A stretch of 64,000 nt of DNA, taken from positions 6,635,001-6,699,000 of the forward strand of contig JAPFBL010001617.1 of the NCBI GenBank assembly GCA_026182355.1, given 5' to 3'. Each line of letters opens with the position of its first letter. Within the stretch, counting starts at the first letter, position 1. The notes under the pieces are model-generated. The model saw nothing but the letters and a program-made list of their open reading frames with translations, was not told the origin of the DNA and searched no databases. The DNA comes from Hermatobates lingyangjiaoensis. Lineage: Eukaryota > Arthropoda > Insecta > Hemiptera > Hermatobatidae. Below are positions 45,121 through 54,756 of the stretch, piece after piece. Both the position numbers and the translations under genes were made by a program.

Positions 45121-45166
<46 letters not shown>
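45121..45166. repeat. (TA)n microsatellite
   Basis: About 22 TA units between two PLE-derived segments. Confidence 0.95.
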
Positions 45167-45169
<3 letters not shown>

Positions 45170-45242
45170 ATTTCATATAAACACGTGAAATATCAATCAA
45201 TGATCAAACCACAATATGAAATGGGAAAACAAGACTAAGATC

Positions 45243-45271
45243 TTTCAACCGTAACAAGCGGTCTTCGTCAG
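45243..45271 (-). ncRNA. hammerhead-like motif, family C
   Basis: Exact CTGACGA, one extra A, stem GACCG with CGGTT, loop CTTGTTA, then GAAAG. Confidence 0.5.
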
Positions 45272-45439
45272 AGTCAAAAACCCAACTGAAATAAAAACTT
45301 TGAATATAATCCTTGAGATATAGAACACAGGTTCTCCTAAACTTCCATTCCTTATAGTCAATTTCGGTAAATTTTAAAAACACATTATAAAAATTGCTAC
45401 ACGCACTGTTGGATTTTTTGGTCAGTTAGGTTTTTGACT

Positions 45440-45468
45440 CTGACGAAGACCGCTTGTTACAGTCGAAA
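45440..45468 (+). ncRNA. hammerhead-like motif, family C
   Basis: Exact CTGACGA, one extra A, then GAC paired with GTC around CGCTTGTTACA, then GAAAG. Two changes in the 3' strand (AGTC instead of GGTT) keep the base of the stem paired. Confidence 0.5.
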
Positions 45469-45503
45469 GATCTTCTTGTTTTCCCATTTCATCTTGTGCT
45501 TTG

Positions 45504-45505
<2 letters not shown>

Positions 45506-45544
<39 letters not shown>
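45506..45544. repeat. (TA)n microsatellite
   Basis: A TA tract that separates the family C pLTR from the family D pLTR. Confidence 0.95.
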
Positions 45545-45547
<3 letters not shown>

Positions 45548-45800
45548 ATGATAAACGAAAACGGTCCGGCAGGGCAGATTACACTTAAAATAAACTGTGA
45601 CACATAGATGGAAACATAACAAAGACTCACTTTTTATTATTTCGACCGTAATGGCGGTCGTCCCCAGGAGAAGAACTGAATTGATGGAAGGACGACAGTC
45701 AACTAAAGAACTCACTGCGTGAGGGCTAAAGCAGTCCTGCCGAACAGGAGAAAAATAAAAATGGAACTAGGGAGTCGAGATCAAGGAAAAAAAAATTGTT
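45545..45800 (-). repeat. PLE family D pLTR (minus copy)
   Basis: Inverted copy of 46543-46745, sharing the end block with AACGGTCCGGCAGG, the GAC..CGGTC hairpin and the CAGTCAACTAAAGAACTCA block. It lies downstream of the minus-strand endonuclease frame. Confidence 0.8.
45640..45667 (-). ncRNA. hammerhead-like motif, family D
   Basis: CTGGGGA (A6 changed to G), one extra C, stem GACCG with CGGTC, loop CCATTA, then GAAAT. Confidence 0.45.
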
Positions 45801-45889
45801 TTAAAAAGGAGAATAAAGGTGAAGAAAACAAAAAATAAATGAAATTATTTTTTAAAAATAATAAAGAAATAAAAAAAACTAATGGTTTA

Positions 45890-46460
45890 AATTCAAGCCA
45901 GGTTTCGAGCGTGCCCCTAGGAGCCAAATGTGGGCTTCCTCATAAGCTTTTAAAGTAACTTGTTTGTATCACTGGGGACCTGTTTGAGAACTTGGACTGT
46001 GAAACAACCATTGAAGCTGAGGTGGTGGGAATTAGCGTGAGTGGCGACAGGGAGACTGCTGCGTTTACCAACCGAAAGCCTGTGATTATTCATATGAAGG
46101 TTCAGCATCGTAGATGCTAAACCAACGTAAAAAGCATCACATTGGGTGCATTTCAAGAGGTGAACACAGTCAGTGGAGATACAGGAGAAGGGACTATGAA
46201 TAGGGTAAGAATTAAGATTAAACTGAAACGAAAATGAAGACCCAGAATCAACAATGGGACAGGTAAGACATCTCTGACGTCCACAACGTTGTAGGCCACC
46301 TCAGCTTTGGGTATTCTGAATAAGTTTGCCGGCCCGATGGGAGAAAATAGCGGGGAAACTGGTTAAAAACTGAAACGGTTGAGGGGGAAGAGGAAAGGAT
46401 AGAGTAAAGTTCATGATAAATTTCCTTAATTTATGGACCCCAGGGAATTAGCTGGTAAGG
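45890..46460 (-). pseudogene. PLE GIY-YIG endonuclease, family D
   Basis: The minus frame at 45950-46156 reads CTQCDAFYVGLASTMLNLH, a GIY-YIG nuclease start (C..C.A.YVG.T...L), and HRLSVGKRSSLPVATHAN. Upstream, in broken frames, CGRQRCLTCPIVDSGS gives the CX2C-type linker that precedes the nuclease in Penelope proteins. The expected Thr after YVG is Ala. Stops separate the parts. The RT part is missing. It is bracketed by inverted family D pLTRs. Confidence 0.75.
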
Positions 46461-46542
46461 AGCGAAACAGTAGTTGTGGGGTCTCTTCTGTTTTTATTTT
46501 CTTCACCTTTATTCTCATTTTTAAAAACAATTTTTTTTCCTT

Positions 46543-46745
46543 GCTCTCGACTCCCTAGTTCCATTTTTATTTTTCTCCTTTGCAGTAGCACTGCTTTAGC
46601 CCTCACCCAGTGAGTTCTTTAGTTGACTGTCGTCCCTCCGTCAATTCACTTCTTCTCCTGATGACGACCGCCATTACGGTCAAAATATTGAAAAGTGAGT
46701 CTTTGTTATGTTTCTGTCTATTTGTCACTGTTTATTTTAAGTATA
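46543..46745 (+). repeat. PLE family D pLTR (plus copy)
   Basis: Inverted relative to 45545-45800, on the 5' side of the minus-strand PLE frame. It ends directly at a (TA)n tract. Confidence 0.8.
46658..46685 (+). ncRNA. hammerhead-like motif, family D
   Basis: Exact CTGATGA, one extra C, stem GACCG with CGGTC, loop CCATTA, then AAAA in place of GAAA. Confidence 0.4.
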
Positions 46746-46762
46746 TATATATATATATATAT
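46742..46762. repeat. (TA)n microsatellite
   Basis: A short TA tract between two inverted family D pLTRs. Confidence 0.9.
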
Positions 46763-46919
46763 CATGATAAACGGAAACGGTCCGGCAGGACAGATTACAC
46801 TTAAAATAAACTGTGACACATAGACACAAACATAACAAAGATTCACTTTTCAATATTTAGACCATAATGGCGGTCGTCCTCAGGAGAAGAAGTGAGTTGA
46901 TGTAGGGACGACAGTCAAC
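46763..46919 (-). repeat. PLE family D pLTR, third copy, truncated
   Basis: Same orientation as 45545-45800, cut after the CAGTCAACT block where another (TA)n tract (46920-46946) begins. Confidence 0.75.
46856..46883 (-). ncRNA. hammerhead-like motif, family D
   Basis: Exact CTGAGGA, one extra C, stem GACC with GGTC (compensated A-T at the loop end), then TAAA in place of GAAA. Confidence 0.4.
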
Positions 46920-46946
46920 TATATATATATATATGTATATATATAT
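46920..46946. repeat. (TA)n microsatellite
   Basis: A TA tract, interrupted once by G, at the 3' end of the family A element. Confidence 0.9.
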
Positions 46947-48700
46947 AACAGATTCAATAATATATCGACCGTTTGATAGAATAAGTGCGTTATAATCGGG
47001 GTTCGGTCAATTTTCCAGGAAAAAATTAAACTCTCGTTGCCAACGTTTCGGTTTTATTTAAAACCTTTTTCATAGACCTACAAACAAAGGATAATAAGAA
47101 AACACATATCAACATCAAACATATATACAATATGAAAATGGATTGTTACAACTTATGAATATTACAAGTAGAAATATTTCAGAGATACATAAAACAATAT
47201 TACTTACAGAAGTAAGAATTTTTTGACTAAGAAAATGAAATTTACATTATTTAAAGGAACAACAATGTTAACCGGACAAAACCTTCGAATAGACTAATAA
47301 GATAGCATTACAAATAACCTCAACACTGTTCACTCAAGGGGACTAAATAAATCAAATTTCACTAAAACTCAGCACAACACTCCAGAATAAATATTACTTA
47401 AATTAGTGAGCAATATTCACTTCTATGATTAATCGACCAAAGATCCTTTTTAATATATAACATCTCAAGTGTCTTCCTTCTTTGCTCATCTTTTTCTTTT
47501 TCTATTATAGTTGTATCTTCAAAATCGAACGTGTGACCTTCGTTTATGGCATGGCCAGCTAAGGCTGTTGCGTTACTTTTATTTGCTCTTATCGAATAGT
47601 TATGTTGGTACAATCTCTCTTTGAGAAAACGACTAGTTTCACCATAGTAACACTTGTCACAGTCTTTTCATTTGATGACATAAATGAGGTTACTTTGTAA
47701 CTCTTCGGTATTTTTTCTTTCAAATTTGAAAATAAAGATTTATTTTTTCTTTTATTATAAAATGCCAGTGTAACTTCAGGTACATTTCGTTTGAAAACTT
47801 TTCTAATTGATTGTGATAAGCCCTCAACATAAGGAAATTTGAAATACTTCCTATTTATAACTTCCAATTCAGCATGATCTTCATTTGAATGTACTGGTTG
47901 CTGTCTTATATATCTTAACCAATATCGGTCAACTAAGTTCTTCGGATAACAATTATTCTGTAACAATAATTTCACCCTTTTCTTATTTTCATTTAGAAAA
48001 CATGGACTACTTATTTCAATAACTTTTTTAACCAAATTTTGGACGCAATTTAATTTTTGGTTTATAGCATGAGAAGAATGGTAGTTCAGAATTCTTCCAG
48101 CAATGGTAGATTTTTTAAACTAATCCGTTAAGATAATATTGCCATTTTCACCTCTTATAACTTTCACATCTAAAAATGGCAGATTTCCATCTTTCTCTAC
48201 TTCACAAGTAAATTGTAGACGATTATGAAAATAATTAAATATATTTAATACATTCTGTTCTTCTCCCTTTTCAATAATTAAAAACAAATCGTCCACATAT
48301 TATTTAATGAATTTCACCTTTGTACCTAATTTATTGATACTGCTTTCCAATAATTCAATCATAACTATATTTGCGAGAACTGGTGAAATTGGTGATCCCA
48401 TTGGTAATCCATATTTTTGTTTATAAATAGTATCATCAAAGGTGAAATACCTTGCTTCACATATAAGGTCTAGAATAGAAAGGAAAACCTTTTTCGACAT
48501 TCCAACCTGTGAACTATTTTTATTCCACTGTTTATTTACTAAATCAAATGCTAGATCTAAAGGTATATTAGTAAACAACGACTGAACATCTAGTGAAATC
48601 ATAATTACTTCATCACTTAGTATTTTATTTGAAAGGGCTTGTTTGAATTCTAATGAATTTTTTACATTAAATTCATTCTTGTTAGTATGTAACTAAGATA
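46947..48700 (-). mobile_element. Penelope-like element, family A, 5'-truncated
   Basis: The minus strand carries, in order, RT palm (48300-48660), thumb/linker (47680-48300), GIY-YIG nuclease (47398-47690) and a pLTR with hairpin (46947-47100). It is the most complete PLE in the window. The 5' part of the RT is missing. The pLTR hairpin GGTTTT-AAAT-AAAACC at 47050-47065 is followed by GAAACGTTG, and the box before it is CTATGAA. Confidence 0.88.
47398..48660 (-). pseudogene. PLE reverse transcriptase plus GIY-YIG nuclease, broken
   Basis: Penelope RT copies RNA into DNA at nicks made by its GIY-YIG nuclease. Visible are MISLDVQSLFTNIPL (RT motif A with the catalytic Asp), QKYGLPMGSPISPVLANI (motif B), then FIK, a stop at 48297-48299, and YVDDLFLI (motif C, catalytic YVDD). 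A second stop lies near 48120, a frame change near 47695, and a TGA in place of the usual Cys just before KDCDKCYYGETSR of the nuclease. The frame then runs ERLYQHNYS to its end at 47398. At least four separate disabling changes, so it is dead. Confidence 0.9.
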
Positions 48701-48839
48701 TTTCTTAGTTACTTATTCTTAGTTACTTAATCGTTGATTGTTCCATTATTTATTATTTTTTAATTAATTTATTTTTTTTTATAAGTTGCTATTAGCTTTT
48801 AATTTTATTCTAGTTAAATGTTTTCATTCATTTAATTTT

Positions 48840-49022
48840 TGTTTGGCTTTTATTTCTTAATCTTCCTTGTCTCCCTTTCCTCTGAAAGTTGGCTACACTG
48901 TTTGAGTGCTTCAGCTTGAACGCCAAGCCAGTCGTTATCAGCCTTTGGAGCGATTCAAGTCTATTCCTGACGACGAGGACATCGAAATATAGTAGTGAGT
49001 TCAGTGATTTCTTTTCTGTGTG
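48840..49022 (+). repeat. PLE family E pLTR
   Basis: T-rich lead, then GACGAGGACATCGAAATAT, ending at a (TA)n tract. Related to the degraded copy near 44960-45050. Confidence 0.6.
48967..48987 (+). ncRNA. hammerhead-like motif, family E
   Basis: Exact CTGACGA, one extra C, a short stem GA with TC (CGA with TCG if the flanking pair is counted), then GAAAT. Confidence 0.4.
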
Positions 49023-49064
49023 TTCTTTTGAAAATTCTAGTTTATATATATATATATATATATA
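49023..49064. repeat. (TA)n microsatellite
   Basis: TA tract between family E and family F pLTRs. Confidence 0.95.
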
Positions 49065-49102
49065 CGTATATCAAGAAAACGATCCAAAAAGGGCAACAAA
49101 AG

Positions 49103-49367
49103 TTTCAAAGTAAACTATAGATACACGGTAAATAGAAAAATAGACTTACAGTCTATAACTGACGGTTTAACCGTCAGTAGGAGAGAAGATATAAGGGCAC
49201 CAAGCGCACTTGTGAAGCGACGGTTGGAGACACTGTTGGTCTCCCAACCGTCGCGTCGCAAGTGCGCTGAGTGTCCCTATCTCTTCTCTCCTACTAACGG
49301 TCAAACCGAAAATTAGAGACTGTAGGTCTGTTTTTCTTTTTACTGTATCTATAGTTTACTTTGAAAT
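49103..49367. repeat. PLE family F pLTR fold-back
   Basis: Inverted arms of about 130 bases (49103-49228 and 49232-49367) with almost no spacer. They share TTTCAAAGTAAACTATAGAT, CTCTTCTCTCCTACT and the CCAACCGTC core. No coding sequence. A (TA)n tract follows. Confidence 0.85.
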
Positions 49368-49384
49368 GTATATATATACATTAC

Positions 49385-49545
49385 TGGTACACAGACGGTT
49401 GGGTCTCCAACCGTCTCTGTACTAGTGGGCTTGGTTTCCCTCTTTTATCTCTCCTGAAGACGGTTCAACCGAAATTAGAGACTGTAAGTTTGTGTTTTTA
49501 ATTTCTCTATGTTTCTTTATGTACATTGAACTGTATTTGTCCATT
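49385..49545 (+). repeat. PLE family F pLTR, third copy
   Basis: Direct partial copy of the right arm of the preceding fold-back: GGTCTCCAACCGTC, then ATTAGAGACTGTAAG. Confidence 0.7.
49454..49474 (+). ncRNA. hammerhead-like motif, family F
   Basis: Exact CTGAAGA, one extra C, stem GGT with ACC, then GAAAT. The copies in the fold-back arms keep the stem but have lost part of the box. Confidence 0.45.
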
Positions 49546-49565
49546 TCATATTTTCATCGAAAAAG

Positions 49566-49593
49566 TATATATATATATATTTATATATATATC
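49566..49593. repeat. (TA)n microsatellite
   Basis: TA tract at the left edge of the family G pLTR. Confidence 0.9.
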
Positions 49594-49760
49594 GCGCCAG
49601 TTTACATCGGCCAGTGGACGCATTTACGTCTCCGTTCCTTCATTCTTTCTCCTTTTATTTTATTTTCTTTCTTTCTACTCTCCTGAAGACGGCAAGACGC
49701 CGAAATAATCGAGATTCGTGAGTGTTCGTCCTTTTTCTTGTGTTCTCTAGCTGTAACTTT
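49594..49760 (+). repeat. PLE family G pLTR
   Basis: A GC-richer 5' end, a pyrimidine-rich middle, then a hammerhead-like motif. The same layout as families D to F but a different sequence. Confidence 0.55.
49683..49705 (+). ncRNA. hammerhead-like motif, family G
   Basis: Exact CTGAAGA, one extra C, stem GGC with GCC, loop AAGAC, then GAAAT. Confidence 0.45.
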
Positions 49761-49779
49761 AATTATATTTATATATATC

Positions 49780-49925
49780 AACATCCAACCCACAGTAAGA
49801 AATTCAGAAATGTGTCTAAGATCTTTCAACCAAAACAAGTGGCCTTTCGTCAGTCTCTCTCACCTCTCTCAGTAATCTCTCTTGTTCTAAGATCTTAGTC
49901 GCATTTATGAATTTCTTACATTACA
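49780..49925. repeat. PLE family C pLTR, diverged copy
   Basis: CTAAGATCTTTCAACC on one side and AAGATCTTAGTC on the other, inverted, around a minus-strand hammerhead-like motif, as at 43821-43957. Confidence 0.6.
49824..49853 (-). ncRNA. hammerhead-like motif, family C, diverged
   Basis: Exact CTGACGA, then a weaker stem (CC with GG kept) and GAAAG. Confidence 0.35.
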
Positions 49926-50534
49926 TGTTGATTTTTATTTCGCTGTATACACATGAAATACAAATCAGCGTTTAAACCACAGTTTTTAACTAAGATAAAT
50001 AATTCATTATAATTCATAATGGTAAAACATACTAATACGAACACTCTTCTGGTGAGTCTACAAACTTAAAATTCTGTATTGACTTAATATGAATAACGTA
50101 TGAAGCACCACTAAATTGTTAAGTTTATTCTAAAACAATGTTATTCCAATTCTAATTTACAATGTTCATGTTGTTCAAATGTTTGTTATAACAGATAACA
50201 CGTACATAGAATACTACAATAAATGATGTCATTACATTGATTTACTATCAGTTTGATAATGCTGTTACTACAGAGTTTGATAGTCGTCTAGATGATAACT
50301 GCATTAAAATATATCCAAATTAAGCTGATTGTTAACGAGTTTGATAATATGTTTATTTGTAGTGAACTTTAGTCCACTCCAATTTTTTTTAGTACAGACA
50401 AAGGTATTAGAAAACTAAGAAACTAAACTCTTCCTAAACTCATTAAACAGTTAATCTAAGTTTAACTGTTGAACAAAAGCTTTGTTATACTGTCCCATTC
50501 TATAGGAGCGAACACACATACTCACTGAGAATTT
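49926..50534. other. AT-rich, nothing recognised
   Basis: No coding or repeat identity. The motif GAGTTTGATA occurs at about 50272 and 50334, and related copies lie near 56059 and 56127. Confidence 0.4.
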
Positions 50535-50542
50535 ACTTAGAA

Positions 50543-50969
50543 CAGGAGTGCTCACACTTTTTCAGTATGCGAGCTACTTATAAAATGACCAAGTCAAAAT
50601 GATCTACCGACCCATAAAAGCAAATGTTATTTTAAAATTTATTAAACATTCTTACCTTGCATTACCACATGAGCCAATATTGCACCAAAATAAGCTCTCA
50701 ACATGTTTTTGTGATTACCATATAATAATAATAATAATATTTTTTTTTTTTGGTTAAGGAGGTGAAATGCATTTACGCACATTGTGCTGGGCTCCCAATA
50801 ATAACAACAATATATTGACAATTTATAATAATAATAATAATTAAAAATAAATAAATAAAAACAATAAAATAAAATAATAATACAGCTGTTTTTTGTAGCT
50901 TTGCATTGTGCTCAAAGACAGAAGCTTTGTAGGAGGATCAAAACACACACACACACACACCACAGAGAG

Positions 50970-51043
<74 letters not shown>

Positions 51044-51149
51044 GCTGACTGTCACCCTGGTTCTTTTTTTTTTCAAAGTTGTATGCGATCTACCACTATT
51101 GGCCTCGCGATCGACTGGTAGATCGCGATCGACGTATTGAGCACCCCTG
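50543..51149. mobile_element. hAT MITE with perfect 8-bp target duplication
   Basis: The ends CAGGAGTGCTCACAC and (reverse strand) CAGGGGTGCTCAATACG are hAT terminal repeats. ACTTAGAA occurs at 50535-50542 and again at 51150-51157. The right part has the GATCGCGATC palindromes common in this hAT group. No transposase. The interior has filled with A/T repeats and a compound microsatellite. Confidence 0.93.
50941..51042 (+). repeat. compound microsatellite (CA)n-(GATA)n-(GA)n
   Basis: About 10 CA units, then GAGAGAGATAGATAGA-type units, then more than 25 GA units. It lies inside the hAT MITE. Confidence 0.95.
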
Positions 51150-51157
51150 ACTTAGAA

Positions 51158-51514
51158 GATTTAATGTTTTTTGAGTTTTAAAGTTTACGTTATTGATATT
51201 CTAAGGAATCAGTTTCTTCTTTTGGAACTTCGTTTGAAAAGAATTTAATAAAGCCATTTTGTTTAAATATTAAAAAAAATAAAACTTAGAATTGTCATTG
51301 TTATATATTATCTTGGAAGAGGTTCTTTTAGAAGGATTTTTCAATCAAACCAATGTTAATTTAAACTAAAGTACTTTGTATAAATCACTTTACACCAGAG
51401 TTCTCTACCAATAAAGAGTACTTGACACTGCTTCCTGTAAACATTTACTGCCTCAACAGGTAAGTTCTTGGGTTACTAAGGAGTCAGGTATTTTAATTTT
51501 TACTATCGCACAAG
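51158..51514. other. unassigned
   Basis: AT-rich sequence with no recognised feature. Confidence 0.4.
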
Positions 51515-52060
51515 TTTCATATACTGACTGATCTATCGCGCGTAGAATAAACGCGCATATAAACTTTCTTTGCGCGTTAGAAGTATGTACACATTATTTC
51601 AATGTATAAACTGAAATAAAATTAAATTCAATTACACTTTTTTAAATGATTTACTGAAACAGAAAATTTTAACCTTTACAAATGAATCATTGAAAAATGA
51701 AAACTATCACCTCCTGAACAAGCAAATATGACGAAATAATCCACATAGTGTTCAAAAATGATAAACAAATACCCCTAATGACAATCAAAAAAGATACATA
51801 AATATGGATGCATAAGATCTATTCCAAGATAAAAACTGATATTAAATGGTTTGCGGCAAGACGGTGATTATCTTGTTTACGAAGGGGTGCACTGGTCAAT
51901 CTTCAAGGCTACGAGCGCGCTCCCGCCTATCACATCTCAAAACATTCTAGAAATTAATCAACTATCAAAAAATGTAATGGACATTTTTCATAATGCTTCC
52001 AATGAATGATTGACAGGTCCGTTACATCGCCGTAGGCCTATAGGCACTCATATACTTATA
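51515..52060 (-). promoter_or_regulatory. CpG-rich patch, candidate clu promoter
   Basis: CpG dinucleotides cluster here (for example around ATCGCGCG at 51535, AACGCGCA at 51550, GAGCGCGCTCCCGCC at 51912-51926 and CATCGCCGTAGGCC at 52026-52039), while the surrounding 10 kb has few. It lies upstream of the first recognised clu exon. A start site here would imply an intron of about 12 kb across the PLE nest. No initiating exon could be read, so the link to clu is an inference. Confidence 0.25.
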
Positions 52061-53695
52061 AATCTTGTATTGCAAGCCCTTTCGAATTAATGCCCGCTTA
52101 ATTCAATTTTTGATACATTTAGATTGTTATTGTACGTTATTGGTGAGGCATTGAGCATAATTATAGAACAAACTAACCTCAAATGACTACAATATCAACG
52201 TTAGTTGAACATTTACAAAAATATTAATTAACTGATAATGGATATTACAAGTGTTGTCTAATAATTATGCATTTTATACAAACAAAGGATATTACCAAAG
52301 CTGTGTTAAGTTTGTAAGTGCCCGTTGCCTTCTAACTTAGCCTGATTCTATTTCATTTAGCTAGTTATTTACGACTACTACAGGCAATCATGTAGTATAA
52401 ACAAATATGCAGCAAAAAAATTTCGTCTTTCTGGAGATAACATTGATAATAGACCAAACAGAAGAAGAAAATGTATATCCACAAAAATTGGTAAGAGGAT
52501 GGGTAGTGCCAAAAACATACACAGAGAGCTAAAAATAATTTCAGTTTGTTTCATCCCCTCCAAGCAGATTCATTGGCTAGAATTTCTTCATTCGTATAAT
52601 CATAAAATAATGGACAGATTTATCTAAATTTTGCCAGCATGTTATTAAATAAGGTTCTAGTTAAATTCAACCATACTGCTTAACTGAGCTTAAAACTATT
52701 AACGCAAAGTTTAAAACTATTTATCAATTCAAACTTTATTTATAGTTCGAGTACTCATTAATATATGAACAATTTTTCCGTCTATTTGTTTATTATTTTG
52801 TATTCACAACAGCCTACTAAACAACAGATGTTATTTGTCTCATATACTCATAAACAGAGCTATATTTGGTCCAAATATTTCGAACTTGCTTTATCAATAT
52901 TTTAACATTAATATAACCTTAATAACAGTCTACTGCACCACTTGAGAAACATTTAAATGAATTCAAACTATTATTTTGATAAAAAGATGAGAATTATCAG
53001 TAGTGTAAGAAAACAATGGATATCACAATCAAACAAACATAGAAGAAAATGAAGTCACTTAAATGGGAGTTATTGCACAACTGTACCAAATCTTCTGTTT
53101 AAATAATGTCTTGTGCCTTAACTACTCTAAAAACTATTGACTCCAGTCAGTTATCCTACTAAACTGACTTTAGTCAGTTATTACTAAAAGTAATATCCTA
53201 CATATCACTTTATCTGCATAATTAGGTAGTCTTACTTGGTGGAAACAGTTCAGCTGTCAGTTGTTAGGTAATTTCAAAATGGGATGATATTTGAAGATTT
53301 AAAAAAAACACTGTACCAATAGTTTACTGCTTCTCTACATCCAAAAAAGTAAATGGGATATTGACTACATCGAACGGAAATGGAATATATCCATATCTTT
53401 AGAACATTTCATCGACAGCAGAAATGTAAAGATTTAGGTAATAAAACTTAAGTTAATTGTGGGTCACTCTAAAAAAAAGAACTAAAACTTTATTTTTTAA
53501 AAAAACTGTTGTTCTCACAAGTAGTACACCATTACCGTCCTTTGTGAATTAGCATATCACACTTCAATGTTGTGGTGTAACCTGTTTTACTTTACTATAA
53601 GTATAGCAATCATGAGAAAATTCAATATAGCAAGGATTTACACCTTTTTATGTCCCCTGATTCCATTTTTGATGATTTTTTCTACGAGGTCTGTG
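52061..53695. other. AT-rich, nothing recognised
   Basis: No frame, RNA or repeat identity was found on either strand. Confidence 0.45.
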
Positions 53696-53766
53696 TGTGT
53701 GTGTACTGAGGGGGGGGGGGGGGGGATGTGTACCCAACAATCCATGGGCATGATTGTTGGGTACAC
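53696..53766 (+). repeat. (GT)n, 16-G run and 14-bp hairpin
   Basis: A short GT repeat is followed by 16 consecutive G (53710-53725), then a perfect 14-bp hairpin: GTGTACCCAACAAT (53728-53741) pairs with 53753-53766 across an 11-base loop. Confidence 0.9.
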
Positions 53767-54591
53767 CAATTGTGATCGTTGGATATTTACCTGAAAATGG
53801 TCCCTGTCCCTATAGTGTAGATGTACTGCATTGTTTTTGGGCAATATGCCTTATGTGAAAGTCACTTTTTTTTAGCCAACATATTATTTTAGCAAAATTT
53901 TATTGCTCTAAGCTAACTATTCTAAAGTGCTGAAAACATGGGATTATAAAACTAACACTAACTGTAATTATAAAAAACTTCAGATTGTTTCAAAAACCGA
54001 AAAGGTCAGTTTTCATTACAATATAACAATTTTGACTTATGAATGATTTTGAAATATTGTGGACACGATACTAGTAATACCATTAAGCAGATTACAATAA
54101 AATTATACCCAAAAATAACTCCTCATGGGAGGATGAGCTGTACACTTTTTACTCGAAATTACTTGGACAGAAAGGGACATTTTGGTACACTTTATGAATT
54201 CAGAAAATAATTGGTTGAACGGAAAATTATAGAAGAATGAAATTTTGAGAAAAAAATCTACTTAAAATTACTATGGTTAAAAAAAAAATTCAAGAAAACC
54301 TGATTATTCCTGAAGGCAATGTAGGTAGCATCAAAACTTAAAACTCATCTAGGAAATATAACAACCTGCTGAACTTGTTGGATCCGTTTATCTGTGATGG
54401 ATGGTTGACGAAAGTGTTACACTGAATCTACATATCGCATCCTTTGGGTTAGGCTGCAGTGACTGTCTCACAAGTGAGCATACATAGACTGAACATTTTC
54501 CCTTTGTGATATACATTAAAGATTGATTCTTCATTGCGAGTCCTAAATTTTGCCTAAATTATATCCATTTAGAGTAGAGATCTTTAACCTG
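53767..54591. other. unassigned
   Basis: AT-rich. No recognised feature. Confidence 0.4.
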
Positions 54592-54756
54592 ACATCGTAC
54601 ATGTTCGGGACCGACGGCTTAACGTCCTCTCCGAGGGACGACTTGTTCAGATTTATTCATCTTTTTCATGAATAAATCGACAACCCGAGTGGGAATTGAA
54701 CCCCGGACCTACCAGTCCAGAGACAAGCACGTTGCCAATGGGCTAAACCTGGTCCC
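54592..54756 (-). mobile_element. tRNA-derived SINE
   Basis: The minus strand starts GGGACCAGGTTTAGCCCA. TTTAGCCCATTGGCAACG forms an A-box-like region and GGTTCAATTCC (54692-54702) a clear B box at tRNA-like spacing. After the head, the body ends with GGACGTTAAGCCGTCGGTCCC-like sequence. A true tRNA is excluded because the acceptor stem does not close and an extra body follows. Confidence 0.72.

Larger units (their letters stand above)
45190..45507. repeat. PLE family C pLTR pair, head to head
   Basis: The minus copy (45190-45300) and plus copy (45425-45507) are inverted relative to each other and share GACTAAGATCTTT-type ends and AAAACCCAACTGA. Only about 120 unrelated bases lie between them. 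Each carries a hammerhead-like motif pointing outward. Confidence 0.75.

Noticed and set aside
45011..45238. Frames coding long Ile-Tyr repeats (here and near 45422, 46610, 48889, 49492)
   Set aside because: These are translations of (TA)n microsatellites.
40300..49900. CRISPR-like or tandem-repeat array
   Set aside because: The repeats are inverted terminal repeats of PLEs with irregular spacing in a eukaryotic genome.
54680..54756. Functional tRNA gene
   Set aside because: No closing acceptor stem, and a SINE body follows the tRNA-like head.
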